This document shows, piece after piece, positions 7,163-14,462 of a stretch of DNA of 48,041 nt (position 1 is the first letter of the stretch; each line of letters begins with the position of its first letter). The translations under genes were made by a program, and so were the position numbers. The stretch comes from a virus. Under the pieces are notes generated by a model. The model searched no databases. It was given only the letters and a program-made list of their open reading frames with translations, and was not told where the DNA came from. The stretch lies in the IMG/VR virus record IMGVR_UViG_3300028581_003708, positions 1 to 48,041 of that record; one strand, written 5' to 3'.

Positions 7163-7731
7163 GTTTTGTTTTCAAGCAACACAATGGTCTCCATCAACAC
7201 CTTTTCAAGTGTTTCTCTGGATTCTTTTTTCAACACAGACCTCAACTGATTGACCAATGAATCCCCACCTTTTGCAATGGCTGCATACAGGTCTTCTTCA
7301 TTGTTCTCTTCCACACCCATCATTTCCATCTGACTGCGCGCTGCTTCATAATCTTTGTAATCAAAAACTGATTCCAGGTCATCATGTGCATTGGTGAGCT
7401 TGCTCAATACCCATGCTTCCACCTCACCACCTTTGCGTATGATATCATGCAGCATTGCTGACAGTTTAAAAATTCTAAACAAAAGCTGTTTGGACATGTA
7501 ATCATTCTTTTCTGTGTCTTCCAATCCATCTTGTGTTGCCATGGCACTATCGCATGATTCACAATCTTCACTCTCTCCATCACAATCTCTCTGCGGCACT
7601 TTGAAGCCCTGTATTTTTGTTGGTGAAGGTATTACATTCTCATTGTCTGCTTGTGGTCCAAGGCCAACACTTTCTTTGACAATCTGCAGATTGTAGATGT
7701 CATTCAACTGATGATAGTCCTTATGGAACAT
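7159..7731 (-). CDS. Hypothetical virion-type protein, 190 aa
   Basis: The N-terminus MFHKDYHQLNDIYNLQIVKES resembles the YRSLQDIYLSES leader of the nuclease at 4186, and VKE|S could be cleaved by the prohead protease. After an Asn/Pro/Gly-rich linker comes an acidic, cysteine-containing stretch (CDGESEDCESCDS, about residues 50-62). The remainder is helical and ends in a coiled-coil-like LRSVLKKESRETLEKVLMETIVLLE. I recall proteins of this type in marine T4-like phages without known function. A late-type box lies 5 nt before the start. It is convergent with the gene at 6509, overlapping by 4 nt. Confidence 0.65.
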   Translation of the reverse strand: MFHKDYHQLNDIYNLQIVKESVGLGPQADNENVIPSPTKIQGFKVPQRDCDGESEDCESCDSAMATQDGLEDTEKNDYMSKQLLFRIFKLSAMLHDIIRKGGEVEAWVLSKLTNAHDDLESVFDYKDYEAARSQMEMMGVEENNEEDLYAAIAKGGDSLVNQLRSVLKKESRETLEKVLMETIVLLENKT

Positions 7732-7736
7732 GTAAT

Positions 7737-7744
7737 TATTTATT
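7737..7744 (-). promoter_or_regulatory. Late-type box AATAAATA, 5 nt before ATG 7731
   Basis: Minus-strand T4 late-like box; predicted +1 coincides with the start codon of the 190-aa protein gene. Confidence 0.55.
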
Positions 7745-7771
7745 CAAATACAATGAAATTATTGCCATTAT

Positions 7772-7779
7772 AATAAGTA
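7772..7779 (+). promoter_or_regulatory. Late-type box variant AATAAGTA, 5 nt before ATG 7785
   Basis: One mismatch to the AATAAATA form, at the same 5-nt spacing. It is divergent from the box at 7737-7744. Confidence 0.35.
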
Positions 7780-7784
7780 TTACT

Positions 7785-8192
7785 ATGCAGCCATTCAAGG
7801 ATTTCTACAATAAACCTGTGTTGGGTGTGGATGAAGTCATCGATGTGGAAGGATTGGGTGTGGTCAAAGCCAAGGTGGACAGTGGCAATGAAGCGTACAA
7901 TGTGATCCATGGGGTGGATATTTCACAAGAAGGTGAAAACGTCTCTTTTACAACTGTAGGTGGAAAAAAAATGACTGCACCTAGAGATGGTGAGATAAAG
8001 ATACACATTGGCAGTGGTGTAAAGGAAGACAGGCCCACAGTGAAGCTCAACATCAAGATCAATGGCAAAGCATACAAAGATGTGACATTCAGTGTTGCTG
8101 ATCGTTCAGAAAATCAAGATCCTATTCTCATTGGTGAACCGTTTCTGAAGCAACTGAATGCAGTGATTGATGTGAACAAGGAAATAAAATAA
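7785..8192 (+). CDS. Retropepsin-like protein of the RimB/Zn_protease family
   Basis: A 135-aa protein resembling the retropepsin-like family once called ATP-dependent zinc protease (PF05618, RimB-type). The active-site-like segment VVKAKVDSGNEAYNVIHG (about residues 28-45) has DSG where the family commonly has DTG. FSVADRSENQDPILIGEPFL near the C-terminus matches the family's second conserved block. The start MQPFKDFYN resembles the leaders of neighbouring putative cargo proteins, but no gp21 site is obvious. It is followed 1 nt later by a structural gene. It could be a protease acting in the virion or after injection, or simply a retropepsin fold used structurally. Substrate unknown. Confidence 0.6.
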   Translation: MQPFKDFYNKPVLGVDEVIDVEGLGVVKAKVDSGNEAYNVIHGVDISQEGENVSFTTVGGKKMTAPRDGEIKIHIGSGVKEDRPTVKLNIKINGKAYKDVTFSVADRSENQDPILIGEPFLKQLNAVIDVNKEIK

Positions 8193-8193
8193 C

Positions 8194-9009
8194 ATGGCTG
8201 ATGTAACTATAGATGCATTACCGGCAGATTCACCAAGCAGCACAGCTTCTATACCATTTTCTGATGGTGGTGTAACAAAGAAAGTCAACCCTACAAATAT
8301 TTTAGTTAATGCAGGTAATGTAGGTATAGGTACAGCTAGCCCTACGCAAAAATTAGATGTTGCTGGTGTTATAACTTCTGATTATTTAACTGTTAGAAAA
8401 CAGAACGATGTAGGAGAAGGTGGTGAAATACAGTTGCAAGGTTCGGGAGGATTTGGCGGGGTTCAGATAGATAATTTAGGCGGTAACTGCAGAATACATA
8501 CACTGGCTGCAGGTAAGCAATTACAAGTAGTGGGCGGGGGTATATATGCGGAAGGGCCTATAACAGCCACCAGATTGAATGTAGCAGGCACAGTATTACA
8601 AGTTGTGTTTAATACAGCATCAACTGAAGTTAGACATGATTCCAACTATGCTAATATAATCTCTAATTCTATAACAACTAAGGGTGCCAATTCAAAGATA
8701 CTTGTAACCATAAACCAGCATATTTTTACAGATCAAGACACAGGCTATGGTTTTCGCATTGTAAGAGACGCATCTGTCATATACACTGCTGTAAATGCTG
8801 GTGCCAGCGGATTTGGAGTAGGAGGGAGTGTCAACACACAGATATATAATTTTGTAACCTTTCAATGGTTAGACAGCGGAGCAACTACACAAAATCAAGC
8901 CTATACTTATTATGGTCAAGGCTGTCGAAATAATGGCGGTAGAGGATGCACTTCCAATCCTGGCAGCAACAGAACATCCACCATCACTTTGATGGAAATA
9001 GCAGGTTAA
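8194..9009 (+). CDS. Tail-fibre or decoration-type structural protein
   Basis: A 271-aa protein with a repetitive beta-rich composition typical of phage fibres: GNVGIGTASPTQKLDVAGVI near residue 42 is a phrase common in tail-fibre and S74-type proteins. The N-terminus MADVTIDAL is shared with the 54-aa gene at 9703 (MADVTISAL), suggesting a common attachment module. The C-terminal half is Gly/Asn/Thr-rich and ends TSTITLMEIAG, like a receptor-facing jelly-roll domain. No S74 protease domain is present. It follows the retropepsin-like gene by 1 nt. Exact virion location is unknown. Confidence 0.65.
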   Translation: MADVTIDALPADSPSSTASIPFSDGGVTKKVNPTNILVNAGNVGIGTASPTQKLDVAGVITSDYLTVRKQNDVGEGGEIQLQGSGGFGGVQIDNLGGNCRIHTLAAGKQLQVVGGGIYAEGPITATRLNVAGTVLQVVFNTASTEVRHDSNYANIISNSITTKGANSKILVTINQHIFTDQDTGYGFRIVRDASVIYTAVNAGASGFGVGGSVNTQIYNFVTFQWLDSGATTQNQAYTYYGQGCRNNGGRGCTSNPGSNRTSTITLMEIAG

Positions 9010-9651
9010 TTAATTCTGCGCAAACTCTACAAACTTGTAGAACTCAGCTCTGGAATTGTCATTGTTATCCAAGAACGCACCAGACATTCTGGCTGTGCGC
9101 ATGGTGGAATCATGACGGATGCCACGATTGGAACAACATGTGTGATTGGCTTCAATTAGCACTGCCACACCATTGTTCTTCTCACACACCAAATCAATGT
9201 GTGCATGAATTTGCATGGTGAGGTTTTCTTGCACCTGTGGACGACGAGCAAACCAATCCACCACCCGGTTGAGCTTGCTCAAACCAATGACCTTGCCTTC
9301 CTTGGATGGGATGTAAGCCACATGAGCCACTCCAGTGAAGGGTGCATGATGATGTGAACACAATGAAGTTAATTTGATGTTGTTTTGACACACCATGCCA
9401 TCATATTGATCAATGTTATCAAAAGCGGTGATTTTGGGAGGCAAGCTGTAACAACCCCATGCAAAGTCTTCCACAAAAGCCTTGGCCACTCGGTGCGGAG
9501 TGTTGTCACTGTTAGGATCATTTCTCCAATCATATCCTAAAGCATCCATGTAAGCTTCATAAGCCTTAGATGCTCTTTCAATGATTTGATCTCTTTCTTC
9601 TTGAGTATGAGGATGATTGTGATTAGCGAAAGCAAGTTTTACATTGGACAT
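9010..9651 (-). CDS. folE: GTP cyclohydrolase I (FolE)
   Basis: A 213-aa GTP cyclohydrolase I, which opens GTP to dihydroneopterin triphosphate, the first step of both folate and 7-deazaguanine synthesis. The zinc site is visible as LCSHHHAPF (Cys98, His101) and a later HTCCSNRG; KVIGLSKLNRVVDWFARRPQVQE is the family core, and RHDSTMRTARMSG the C-terminal motif. Length is normal. With queD, queE, queF and dpdA elsewhere in the window it most likely feeds DNA modification rather than folate. It has a TTGATC-N16-TATAAT promoter whose +1 falls on the ATG. The adjacent plus-strand gene ends at the base before its 3' end. Confidence 0.92.
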   Translation of the reverse strand: MSNVKLAFANHNHPHTQEERDQIIERASKAYEAYMDALGYDWRNDPNSDNTPHRVAKAFVEDFAWGCYSLPPKITAFDNIDQYDGMVCQNNIKLTSLCSHHHAPFTGVAHVAYIPSKEGKVIGLSKLNRVVDWFARRPQVQENLTMQIHAHIDLVCEKNNGVAVLIEANHTCCSNRGIRHDSTMRTARMSGAFLDNNDNSRAEFYKFVEFAQN

Positions 9652-9657
9652 ATATAT

Positions 9658-9685
9658 ATTATATGATAAGATGTAACCAGATCAA
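9658..9685 (-). promoter_or_regulatory. Sigma70-like promoter of folE
   Basis: Minus-strand TTGATC (9685-9680), 16-nt spacer, TATAAT (9663-9658). The predicted +1 is 9651, the A of the folE start codon, so the message should be leaderless. The same TTGATC -35 is used before dpdA. Confidence 0.65.
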
Positions 9686-9693
9686 CATAAATA
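9686..9693 (+). promoter_or_regulatory. Late-type box CATAAATA, 9 nt before ATG 9703
   Basis: T4 late-like box with a slightly longer gap than the usual 5 nt; the predicted leader is about 4 nt. Confidence 0.4.
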
Positions 9694-9702
9694 ATATTAC
9701 GT

Positions 9703-9867
9703 ATGGCTGATGTGACAATATCCGCATTAGGTGATTTAATACCGACAACAGGTTTGTTCCTGCCTGTATCTGATGCATCAACCACTGGCAAAGTGACCTT
9801 GTCTCAAGTGCGCGTGGCCATTAAGAATTTTGGCAATGAAGCAGTGTGCATATTCTATGATGTGTAA
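9703..9867 (+). CDS. Short structural-module protein, 54 aa
   Basis: A 54-aa reading frame starting MADVTISALGDLIPTTGLFL, whose first residues match the N-terminus of the 271-aa structural protein at 8194. The continuation (VSDASTTGKVTLSQVRVAI) resembles the short N-terminal domains that begin many T4-like fibre proteins, including the genes at 15412 and 16103. It could be a stand-alone attachment domain or the remnant of a larger fibre gene that lost its distal part. The late-type box upstream favours a live gene. It is 12 nt upstream of the next gene. Confidence 0.55.
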   Translation: MADVTISALGDLIPTTGLFLPVSDASTTGKVTLSQVRVAIKNFGNEAVCIFYDV

Positions 9868-9879
9868 AGAAATAATGAT

Positions 9880-10317
9880 ATGAAATACAATTATGTAATA
9901 TTAGAGAGCTTAAAGAAGACAGCTTTGAAACGCATACGCATCAAGGTGGATCCAGCACAAGTGAGTGCTGAAGCTGACTTCACAAAAGTGGATGGTTATG
10001 AAGGATATGTATTGGAAGAAGGCAAAGGTCATTTGAAGATTCTGGTGCTTTCCCCAGAAATGAGCATTGAGACAATTCCTATGGAATTCATTGAGGCCAT
10101 AGCTGCAGAAGCAGATTATGATTCATTTTGCTGCTTCAAAGAATACCTGATCAGGCAATTGCTTAAAGATGGAAAAATAATGAATGATCCCATCATAGCA
10201 CAGATAAATAATACAAACAGCTTGTGTGATGTGGAGACCATCATTCGTCAATGTGGGTACACAGGAGACAAGCTGGCAGACTTATACAGAGGATTTTTAT
10301 CAGATGAAGAAACTTGA
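9880..10317 (+). CDS. Hypothetical protein, 145 aa
   Basis: Not recognised. The start MKYNYVILESLKKTALKRIRIKVDP could be a short capsid-targeting-like leader (ILE|S), but the following segment is beta-rich rather than a linker, so this is weak. The rest is acidic and mixed alpha/beta, with EYLIRQLLKDGKIMND and a C-terminal CGYTGDKLADLYRGFLSDEET. It overlaps the next gene start by 14 nt, so the two are probably co-translated. It is part of a late-type plus-strand run from 9703 to 11058. Confidence 0.65.
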   Translation: MKYNYVILESLKKTALKRIRIKVDPAQVSAEADFTKVDGYEGYVLEEGKGHLKILVLSPEMSIETIPMEFIEAIAAEADYDSFCCFKEYLIRQLLKDGKIMNDPIIAQINNTNSLCDVETIIRQCGYTGDKLADLYRGFLSDEET

Positions 10318-10891
10318 ATTTAACGATTTAGTGAGCGTCATTCTTAATGAAGATGGTTTTCTTCGCAAGATAGGCAAAGGCTTGATCAAGCCATCCAATT
10401 GGGTTGGTGCTGCAGCTGCAGCTGTGAATGCACCCAAAGCCATAACCACAGCTGTGATGGGCAGGGGGCAAATAGGCAGAGGGTTAAATGCATTGCAAGG
10501 TGGTCTAGCCAAGGGTGAAAATCGCAGAGAAGAAGAACAAAAGAAGAAAGATGAAGAGCTTAAAAAGCAGCATGACAAAGTAGAACATTTTGACAAAACG
10601 TTTGTGGATACCCTTCTCATGAAATCCAGACCAGGCACACCGGCACAGCAGACAACGGCTGGCAGCATGCAAGCAGCCGGCACAGTAACTGGAGGCACAG
10701 CAACACCTGCTGGCAGCAGTGGCACCAGCTCAGGATCTGTGACAGCACCCATGTCACAAACACCTGCAGCTGCACCAGCAAATCCCAAGGAGGGTGAAGT
10801 GTTCTCCATAGTTAGTCAACAAGGTCGGGTGCAAAAATATAAGATTTTAAAGATTGACAAGGCTGTGGTAAGTGCAACACCAGTCATATAA
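10304..10891 (+). CDS. Probable internal virion protein, Ala/Thr/Pro-rich
   Basis: A 195-aa protein with N-terminus MKKLEFNDLVSVILNEDGF, a capsid-targeting-like helix ending in LNE|D. Residues about 30-60 are Ala/Gly-rich and could insert in or lie along a membrane. A charged helix (REEEQKKKDEELKKQHDKVEH) follows, then a long Thr/Ala/Pro/Gly low-complexity linker and a small C-terminal beta domain (GEVFSIVSQQGRVQKYKILKID). The start at 10304 is preferred to an upstream in-frame ATG because it gives the leader. Such a plan would suit an ejected or head-internal protein, but no family is recognised. Confidence 0.65.
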   Translation: MKKLEFNDLVSVILNEDGFLRKIGKGLIKPSNWVGAAAAAVNAPKAITTAVMGRGQIGRGLNALQGGLAKGENRREEEQKKKDEELKKQHDKVEHFDKTFVDTLLMKSRPGTPAQQTTAGSMQAAGTVTGGTATPAGSSGTSSGSVTAPMSQTPAAAPANPKEGEVFSIVSQQGRVQKYKILKIDKAVVSATPVI

Positions 10892-10894
10892 ATA
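10887..10894 (+). promoter_or_regulatory. Late promoter TATAAATA, 5 nt before ATG 10900
   Basis: Perfect match to the T4 late consensus, overlapping the stop codon of the previous gene; predicted +1 is the A of the next start codon. Confidence 0.6.
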
Positions 10895-10899
10895 ACTGC

Positions 10900-11058
10900 A
10901 TGTCCAAGTTAACAAGTTTCACCAAGAGAGGCTTCTACATTGTGAATGCAGATGGCAATGTCATCCTGAATGAGGCGCATATGCCTCTTATATTTGCCAC
11001 AAAAGAAGCAGCAGAAGAGTATTGCATGCAAAATAACATTCAAGGCACAGTCAAATAA
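10900..11058 (+). CDS. Small protein, 52 aa
   Basis: A 52-aa reading frame beginning MSKLTSFTKRGFYIVNADGN, then VILNEAHMPLIFATKEAAEEY and a short tail. The pattern of a beta-hairpin followed by an amphipathic helix suggests a compact folded domain. A perfect late promoter ends 5 nt before its ATG, the best evidence that it is expressed. I do not recognise a family. Confidence 0.6.
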   Translation: MSKLTSFTKRGFYIVNADGNVILNEAHMPLIFATKEAAEEYCMQNNIQGTVK

Positions 11059-11061
11059 CAG

Positions 11062-11089
11062 TTGATTTCCAGAAAAACACCCTTATAAT
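11062..11089 (+). promoter_or_regulatory. Sigma70-like promoter of queD
   Basis: TTGATT (11062-11067), 16-nt spacer, TATAAT (11084-11089). Predicted +1 is about 11096, which leaves a 75-nt leader before the queD ATG, unlike the leaderless layout of folE and dpdA. The leader (11096-11170) contains no obvious hairpin or upstream gene. Confidence 0.55.
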
Positions 11090-11170
11090 AATACAGGATA
11101 TAGAAAAGACAGTTACTACACCTCATGCATTTGATGTTGATATAGTGATATTAAGGTATACAATAAACAT

Positions 11171-11833
11171 ATGAAATACGAAAGTACAAAAATTATTGAA
11201 TTGGGTAGTTGCGCTTTTAGACAATGGAAGGCAGACAGTCACTGCAAATTTATACATGGATACAGACTAGTCGCGAAATTTCAGTTTGCATGCAATCGAT
11301 TGGATGAAAGAAATTGGGTGGTTGATTTTGGTGGCTTAAAGGCTCTCAAGCAAGTATTTGCAAAACAATTTGATCATACATTATGCATTGCAGCAGATGA
11401 TCCCTTGTTGGAAACATTCAAGCAATTGCATGCAACAGGTGCATGTGATTTGAGAGTCATGTCCAAAGGTGTTGGCATTGAAAGAACAGCAGAATATTGC
11501 TTTGATGTGGCTGATGCACATGTGAGAGGCATTACAAACAATAGATGCTGGGTGGAGAGAGTGGAAGTGTGGGAACATGATAAAAACTCTGCCATTGTTT
11601 CTTTTGATTCTGTTATTACACCTCAGCAAACAGGCAACACTGTGGCCACCACCATACAGGCACCCATCAATCAAGTGAAAGATTTCTTAGAAGATGTGGC
11701 TGCAGAAACAGGCATAAATGTGGCAAACATTCTCAAGAATGCTCCACCCCCTGCATCGCAAGGTGCACGTGTGGGTAACGTCACCACCACGAGTTATTCC
11801 AATTTGTTTGGAGGTACCAGCTGGGGCCAGTGA
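11171..11833 (+). CDS. queD: 6-carboxytetrahydropterin synthase (QueD-like)
   Basis: A 220-aa protein whose first 130 residues are a QueD/PTPS domain, the second step of 7-deazaguanine synthesis. Seen are CAFRQWKADSHCKFIHGYRL (Cys14, His24, Cys25, His29), NWVVDFGGLK and QFDHTL (the family DF and DH motifs). The usual HGH zinc motif is HGY here, so one metal ligand is replaced or supplied elsewhere. I recall other phage QueD-like proteins with the same form. The C-terminal 80 residues are an extension ending in a low-complexity NAPPPASQG and TTTSYSNLFGG stretch. The stop overlaps the start of the next small gene (TGATG). Confidence 0.82.
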   Translation: MKYESTKIIELGSCAFRQWKADSHCKFIHGYRLVAKFQFACNRLDERNWVVDFGGLKALKQVFAKQFDHTLCIAADDPLLETFKQLHATGACDLRVMSKGVGIERTAEYCFDVADAHVRGITNNRCWVERVEVWEHDKNSAIVSFDSVITPQQTGNTVATTIQAPINQVKDFLEDVAAETGINVANILKNAPPPASQGARVGNVTTTSYSNLFGGTSWGQ

Positions 11834-12009
11834 TGGATGCAGAAACCAAGCAGCAGTTGTATGGTGGTGAGATAAGTGATTTTCTGCCCAAGAAAGCAGA
11901 AAAAGAATTAAAAGACGATTACAAAGCTATTGAGGACATATATCTCAATTTGAAAAAGAAATCACTTAAATTTGATGCTCGCGATTACCTTGACAATAAA
12001 CTTGAGTAG
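11833..12009 (+). CDS. Small acidic/basic protein coupled to queD, 58 aa
   Basis: A 58-aa frame whose ATG overlaps the queD stop (TGATG), the usual sign of translational coupling. The product is highly charged and helical (KAEKELKDDYKAIEDIYLNLKK). Its last 48 nt overlap the 3' end of phoH on the other strand. No family recognised; it may assist QueD or simply be a small late addition. Confidence 0.5.
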   Translation: MDAETKQQLYGGEISDFLPKKAEKELKDDYKAIEDIYLNLKKKSLKFDARDYLDNKLE

Positions 12010-12702
12010 CTTGCTTCTGGTTATGTCATCTTCAGTGAAATGAAATGCATGTATGCCATTGTCATGGCTTTGGTCTGTATCAAAAGCTTTCATGATGTTT
12101 GCAAATCCAGATTTTTGTATGTCAGATTGAAGTGAATCACCTATAACAAACAGTTTACAGTTTTTACCAAATCTCGTTAGAATAGTAACCAATTCGCTGT
12201 GCTCCAGATTTTGTGCTTCATCCACTATCACCACATTGTTCATGAATGTGGCACCACGCAGAAAATTCACTGGTATGCTCTTCAAATAATCACTCTCAAA
12301 TAACATTTCTGTTATTTGTTTACCTACTAACTCATCACATTTCTCCACAAGAGGTATGCTCCATGGTTTGAACTTTTCATCCACTTCACCTGGTAGACTG
12401 CCCAATTTGCGTGTTGCAGATTCCACAATGCTTCTGATGTACACAATTTCATCTATCTTTTTGTCCTTGAGCATGGTCAATGCTACATACACAGCTAGAT
12501 ATGTCTTGGAAGACCCTGCAGGTCCATCACAGAATAAAATTTGTGATGCTTCATCCATGGCTTTTTCAACGAAAGATTTGTGATGGTCATTTAAATGAAA
12601 TTTCTGATCAATTCTAAAGTTAAGAAATATGTCATTTCTTATGATACCATTTTCATCTTTGGGTTTAACAGCTTTCTTGAGCTGTCTATTCTTTTTCGAC
12701 AT
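11962..12702 (-). CDS. phoH: PhoH-family P-loop ATPase
   Basis: A 246-aa PhoH-like ATPase, frequent in marine phages. Residues about 53-60 (GPAGSSKT) form the Walker A loop, VNFLRGATFMNNVVIVDEAQN contains the Walker B DEAQ, and VIGDSLQSD is the family's third motif. The protein lacks extra RNA-binding domains and has the usual phage length. The biological role of phage PhoH is unsettled. It is the only minus-strand gene between folE and the structural genes at 15412, and an AATAAATA box lies 7 nt before its start. It overlaps the end of the 58-aa gene on the other strand. Confidence 0.88.
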   Translation of the reverse strand: MSKKNRQLKKAVKPKDENGIIRNDIFLNFRIDQKFHLNDHHKSFVEKAMDEASQILFCDGPAGSSKTYLAVYVALTMLKDKKIDEIVYIRSIVESATRKLGSLPGEVDEKFKPWSIPLVEKCDELVGKQITEMLFESDYLKSIPVNFLRGATFMNNVVIVDEAQNLEHSELVTILTRFGKNCKLFVIGDSLQSDIQKSGFANIMKAFDTDQSHDNGIHAFHFTEDDITRSKLLKFIVKVIASIKFK

Positions 12703-12709
12703 CTACATG

Positions 12710-12717
12710 TATTTATT
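12710..12717 (-). promoter_or_regulatory. Late-type box AATAAATA, 7 nt before phoH ATG
   Basis: Minus-strand T4 late-like box with a 7-nt gap; the predicted leader is 2 nt. Confidence 0.4.
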
Positions 12718-12755
12718 CTGGATAATCTTCTTTTATAACCTATATTATCAACATA

Positions 12756-13709
12756 ATGAACATTGTTGTTACAGGTGGCCTGGGTTTCATTGGTTCACAC
12801 TTGATAGAAGTGCTCCTGCAAAAAACAGACGCAAATGTACACTGCTTTGATAATGAAACATATGCTGCAAATTTGCATTTTAAACAGAAAATGTCTCATA
12901 ACATGCGCTTATTTTTTCATAAAGTGGACATATCCAAGAGTGAGCAACTGGCCTGTGTTTCACCATACATAGATAGCATTGATTACGTGATTCACTTGGC
13001 AGCTGAGTCGCATGTAGATAACAGCATACATAGACCGGACATATTCGTTTTAACCAATGTTCTGGGCACTTTCAACATGTTGGAATTTGCCAGAAAAAGC
13101 AACATCAAGCGGTTTGTGCATGTGAGCACAGATGAGGTGTATGGATCCATTGATAATTCAGAACAACAAGCTTTTGTAGAGACCACAACACTTGATCCAA
13201 GTTCTGTGTACTCCTCCACCAAAGCGTCGTCTGATCTCATTGTGAACAGCTACTTCAAAACTTACAATCTGGACACCTGCATTACCAGGTGTTGCAACAA
13301 CTATGGATCCAGGCAAAATAAAGAAAAATTGCTCCCTAAGCTCATAACCAATGCATTAACAGATCAATTGATACCAGTTTATGGCAATGGCAGAAATGTG
13401 AGAGAATGGATTCATGTGGTGGATCATTGCAATGCCATCTTGTGTGTGCTCAACAAAGGCATTGCCGGTGAAGTGTACAACATTGGCACTGGTTGCACCG
13501 TGGCTAACATAGATCTGGTTGAACATGTCCTGAATAAATTAGGCAAAAGCAAAGATACAATTACATTTGTTGAAGACAGAAAGGGTCACGACTTGAAGTA
13601 TGAAATTAATTCCAACAAAATAAAGACCAAGCTGCTCTGGCAGCCTCAGATTGATTTTTTTGATGAAGGATTAGATTTAACTATTGATTATTATAAAAAT
13701 ACACTATAA
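12756..13709 (+). CDS. dTDP-glucose 4,6-dehydratase-like (RmlB family)
   Basis: A 317-aa short-chain dehydrogenase of the extended type. Rossmann motif TGGLGFIGSH is at residues 6-15, HLAAESHVDNSI and VSTDEVYG are typical of dTDP-glucose 4,6-dehydratase, the catalytic pair is YSSTK, and REWIHVVDHCNAI is the family's C-terminal substrate block. It would make a 4-keto-6-deoxy sugar nucleotide. It lies just upstream of queE (14 nt) and about 3 kb before a block of four glycosyltransferase-like genes, so it may supply their sugar donor. A UDP-sugar epimerase is a less likely alternative given STDEVYG. Confidence 0.85.
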   Translation: MNIVVTGGLGFIGSHLIEVLLQKTDANVHCFDNETYAANLHFKQKMSHNMRLFFHKVDISKSEQLACVSPYIDSIDYVIHLAAESHVDNSIHRPDIFVLTNVLGTFNMLEFARKSNIKRFVHVSTDEVYGSIDNSEQQAFVETTTLDPSSVYSSTKASSDLIVNSYFKTYNLDTCITRCCNNYGSRQNKEKLLPKLITNALTDQLIPVYGNGRNVREWIHVVDHCNAILCVLNKGIAGEVYNIGTGCTVANIDLVEHVLNKLGKSKDTITFVEDRKGHDLKYEINSNKIKTKLLWQPQIDFFDEGLDLTIDYYKNTL

Positions 13710-13710
13710 T
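13684..13710 (+). promoter_or_regulatory. Sigma70-like promoter of queE
   Basis: TTGATT (13684-13689), 15-nt spacer, TATAAT (13705-13710), at the end of the dehydratase gene. Predicted +1 about 13717, giving a 7-nt leader to the queE ATG. Confidence 0.5.
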
Positions 13711-13723
13711 AGAGTACAAGCAT

Positions 13724-14461
13724 ATGAGTGATCAAACTATCTTCCTAAGCGACGACAAAATATTTTATACACTGGAAGGTGAAGGTGAATATGTTGGGTG
13801 TCCTTCAGTATTTATGCGTCTGTCCATGTGCAACTTGACATGCAAAGGTTTTGCATCTGCAGATGCACCCAATGGATGTGATAGTTTCATTAGCTGGTCA
13901 GTAAAAAATAGAATGACCTTTGATGAAGTATTTGATTACATGACGCAACGTGGTTATCAATGTCATTTAAGGGATGGTGCTATCTGGAAAATTACCGGCG
14001 GTGAGCCGCTTATTCAGCAGAAAGCCCTTCTAGAACTTGTAGATCAATATATTTTTAGATTCGGCTACGTACCAAAGATTGATTTTGAAACCAACGCAAC
14101 AATATTACCTGATCAACAATGGAAAGACTGGGGTGCTACGTTTACTACATCACCAAAATTAAGCAACAATGGTGACCCTGTTGAAAAAAGATACAAACCG
14201 GAAGTGCTGAAGTGGCATGCTCAAAATAAGTCTGGATTTAAATTTGTTGTTAGCGGTGAAGATGAAGTGAATGAAATTCTCGAAAAATACGTGCAAGATT
14301 GTAAAGTACCAACAGATCGTATTTGGCTCATGCCCTGTTGTGGCAGCAGAGATGAACACACTGAAAAATGTCCCATGGTTGCTGAGTTTTGCAAGAAACA
14401 TAATTTTAAATTCAGCCCCAGATTGCAGCTTGTAATTTGGAACAAAGCTCTTAAAGTATAA
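13724..14461 (+). CDS. queE: 7-carboxy-7-deazaguanine synthase (QueE-like radical SAM)
   Basis: A 245-aa radical SAM enzyme of the QueE type, which converts carboxytetrahydropterin to 7-carboxy-7-deazaguanine. The N-terminal YTLEGEGEYVGCPSVFMRL and the ITGGEPLIQ block are typical of QueE. The cluster-binding cysteines are Cys36, Cys40 and Cys52 (SMCNLTC ... NGCDS), that is CX3C followed by 11 residues before the third cysteine, instead of the standard CX3CX2C; the final CD is kept. I recall other phage QueE proteins with a similar insertion. The gene ends 1 nt before the kinase at 14463. Confidence 0.85.
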   Translation: MSDQTIFLSDDKIFYTLEGEGEYVGCPSVFMRLSMCNLTCKGFASADAPNGCDSFISWSVKNRMTFDEVFDYMTQRGYQCHLRDGAIWKITGGEPLIQQKALLELVDQYIFRFGYVPKIDFETNATILPDQQWKDWGATFTTSPKLSNNGDPVEKRYKPEVLKWHAQNKSGFKFVVSGEDEVNEILEKYVQDCKVPTDRIWLMPCCGSRDEHTEKCPMVAEFCKKHNFKFSPRLQLVIWNKALKV

Positions 14462-14462
14462 C

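Noticed and set aside
10300-10809. Minus-strand open frame of 169 codons
   Set aside because: It is opposite the Ala/Thr/Pro-rich gene at 10304, whose GCA/ACA codons create long open antisense frames; the product has no plausible fold and no start signal.
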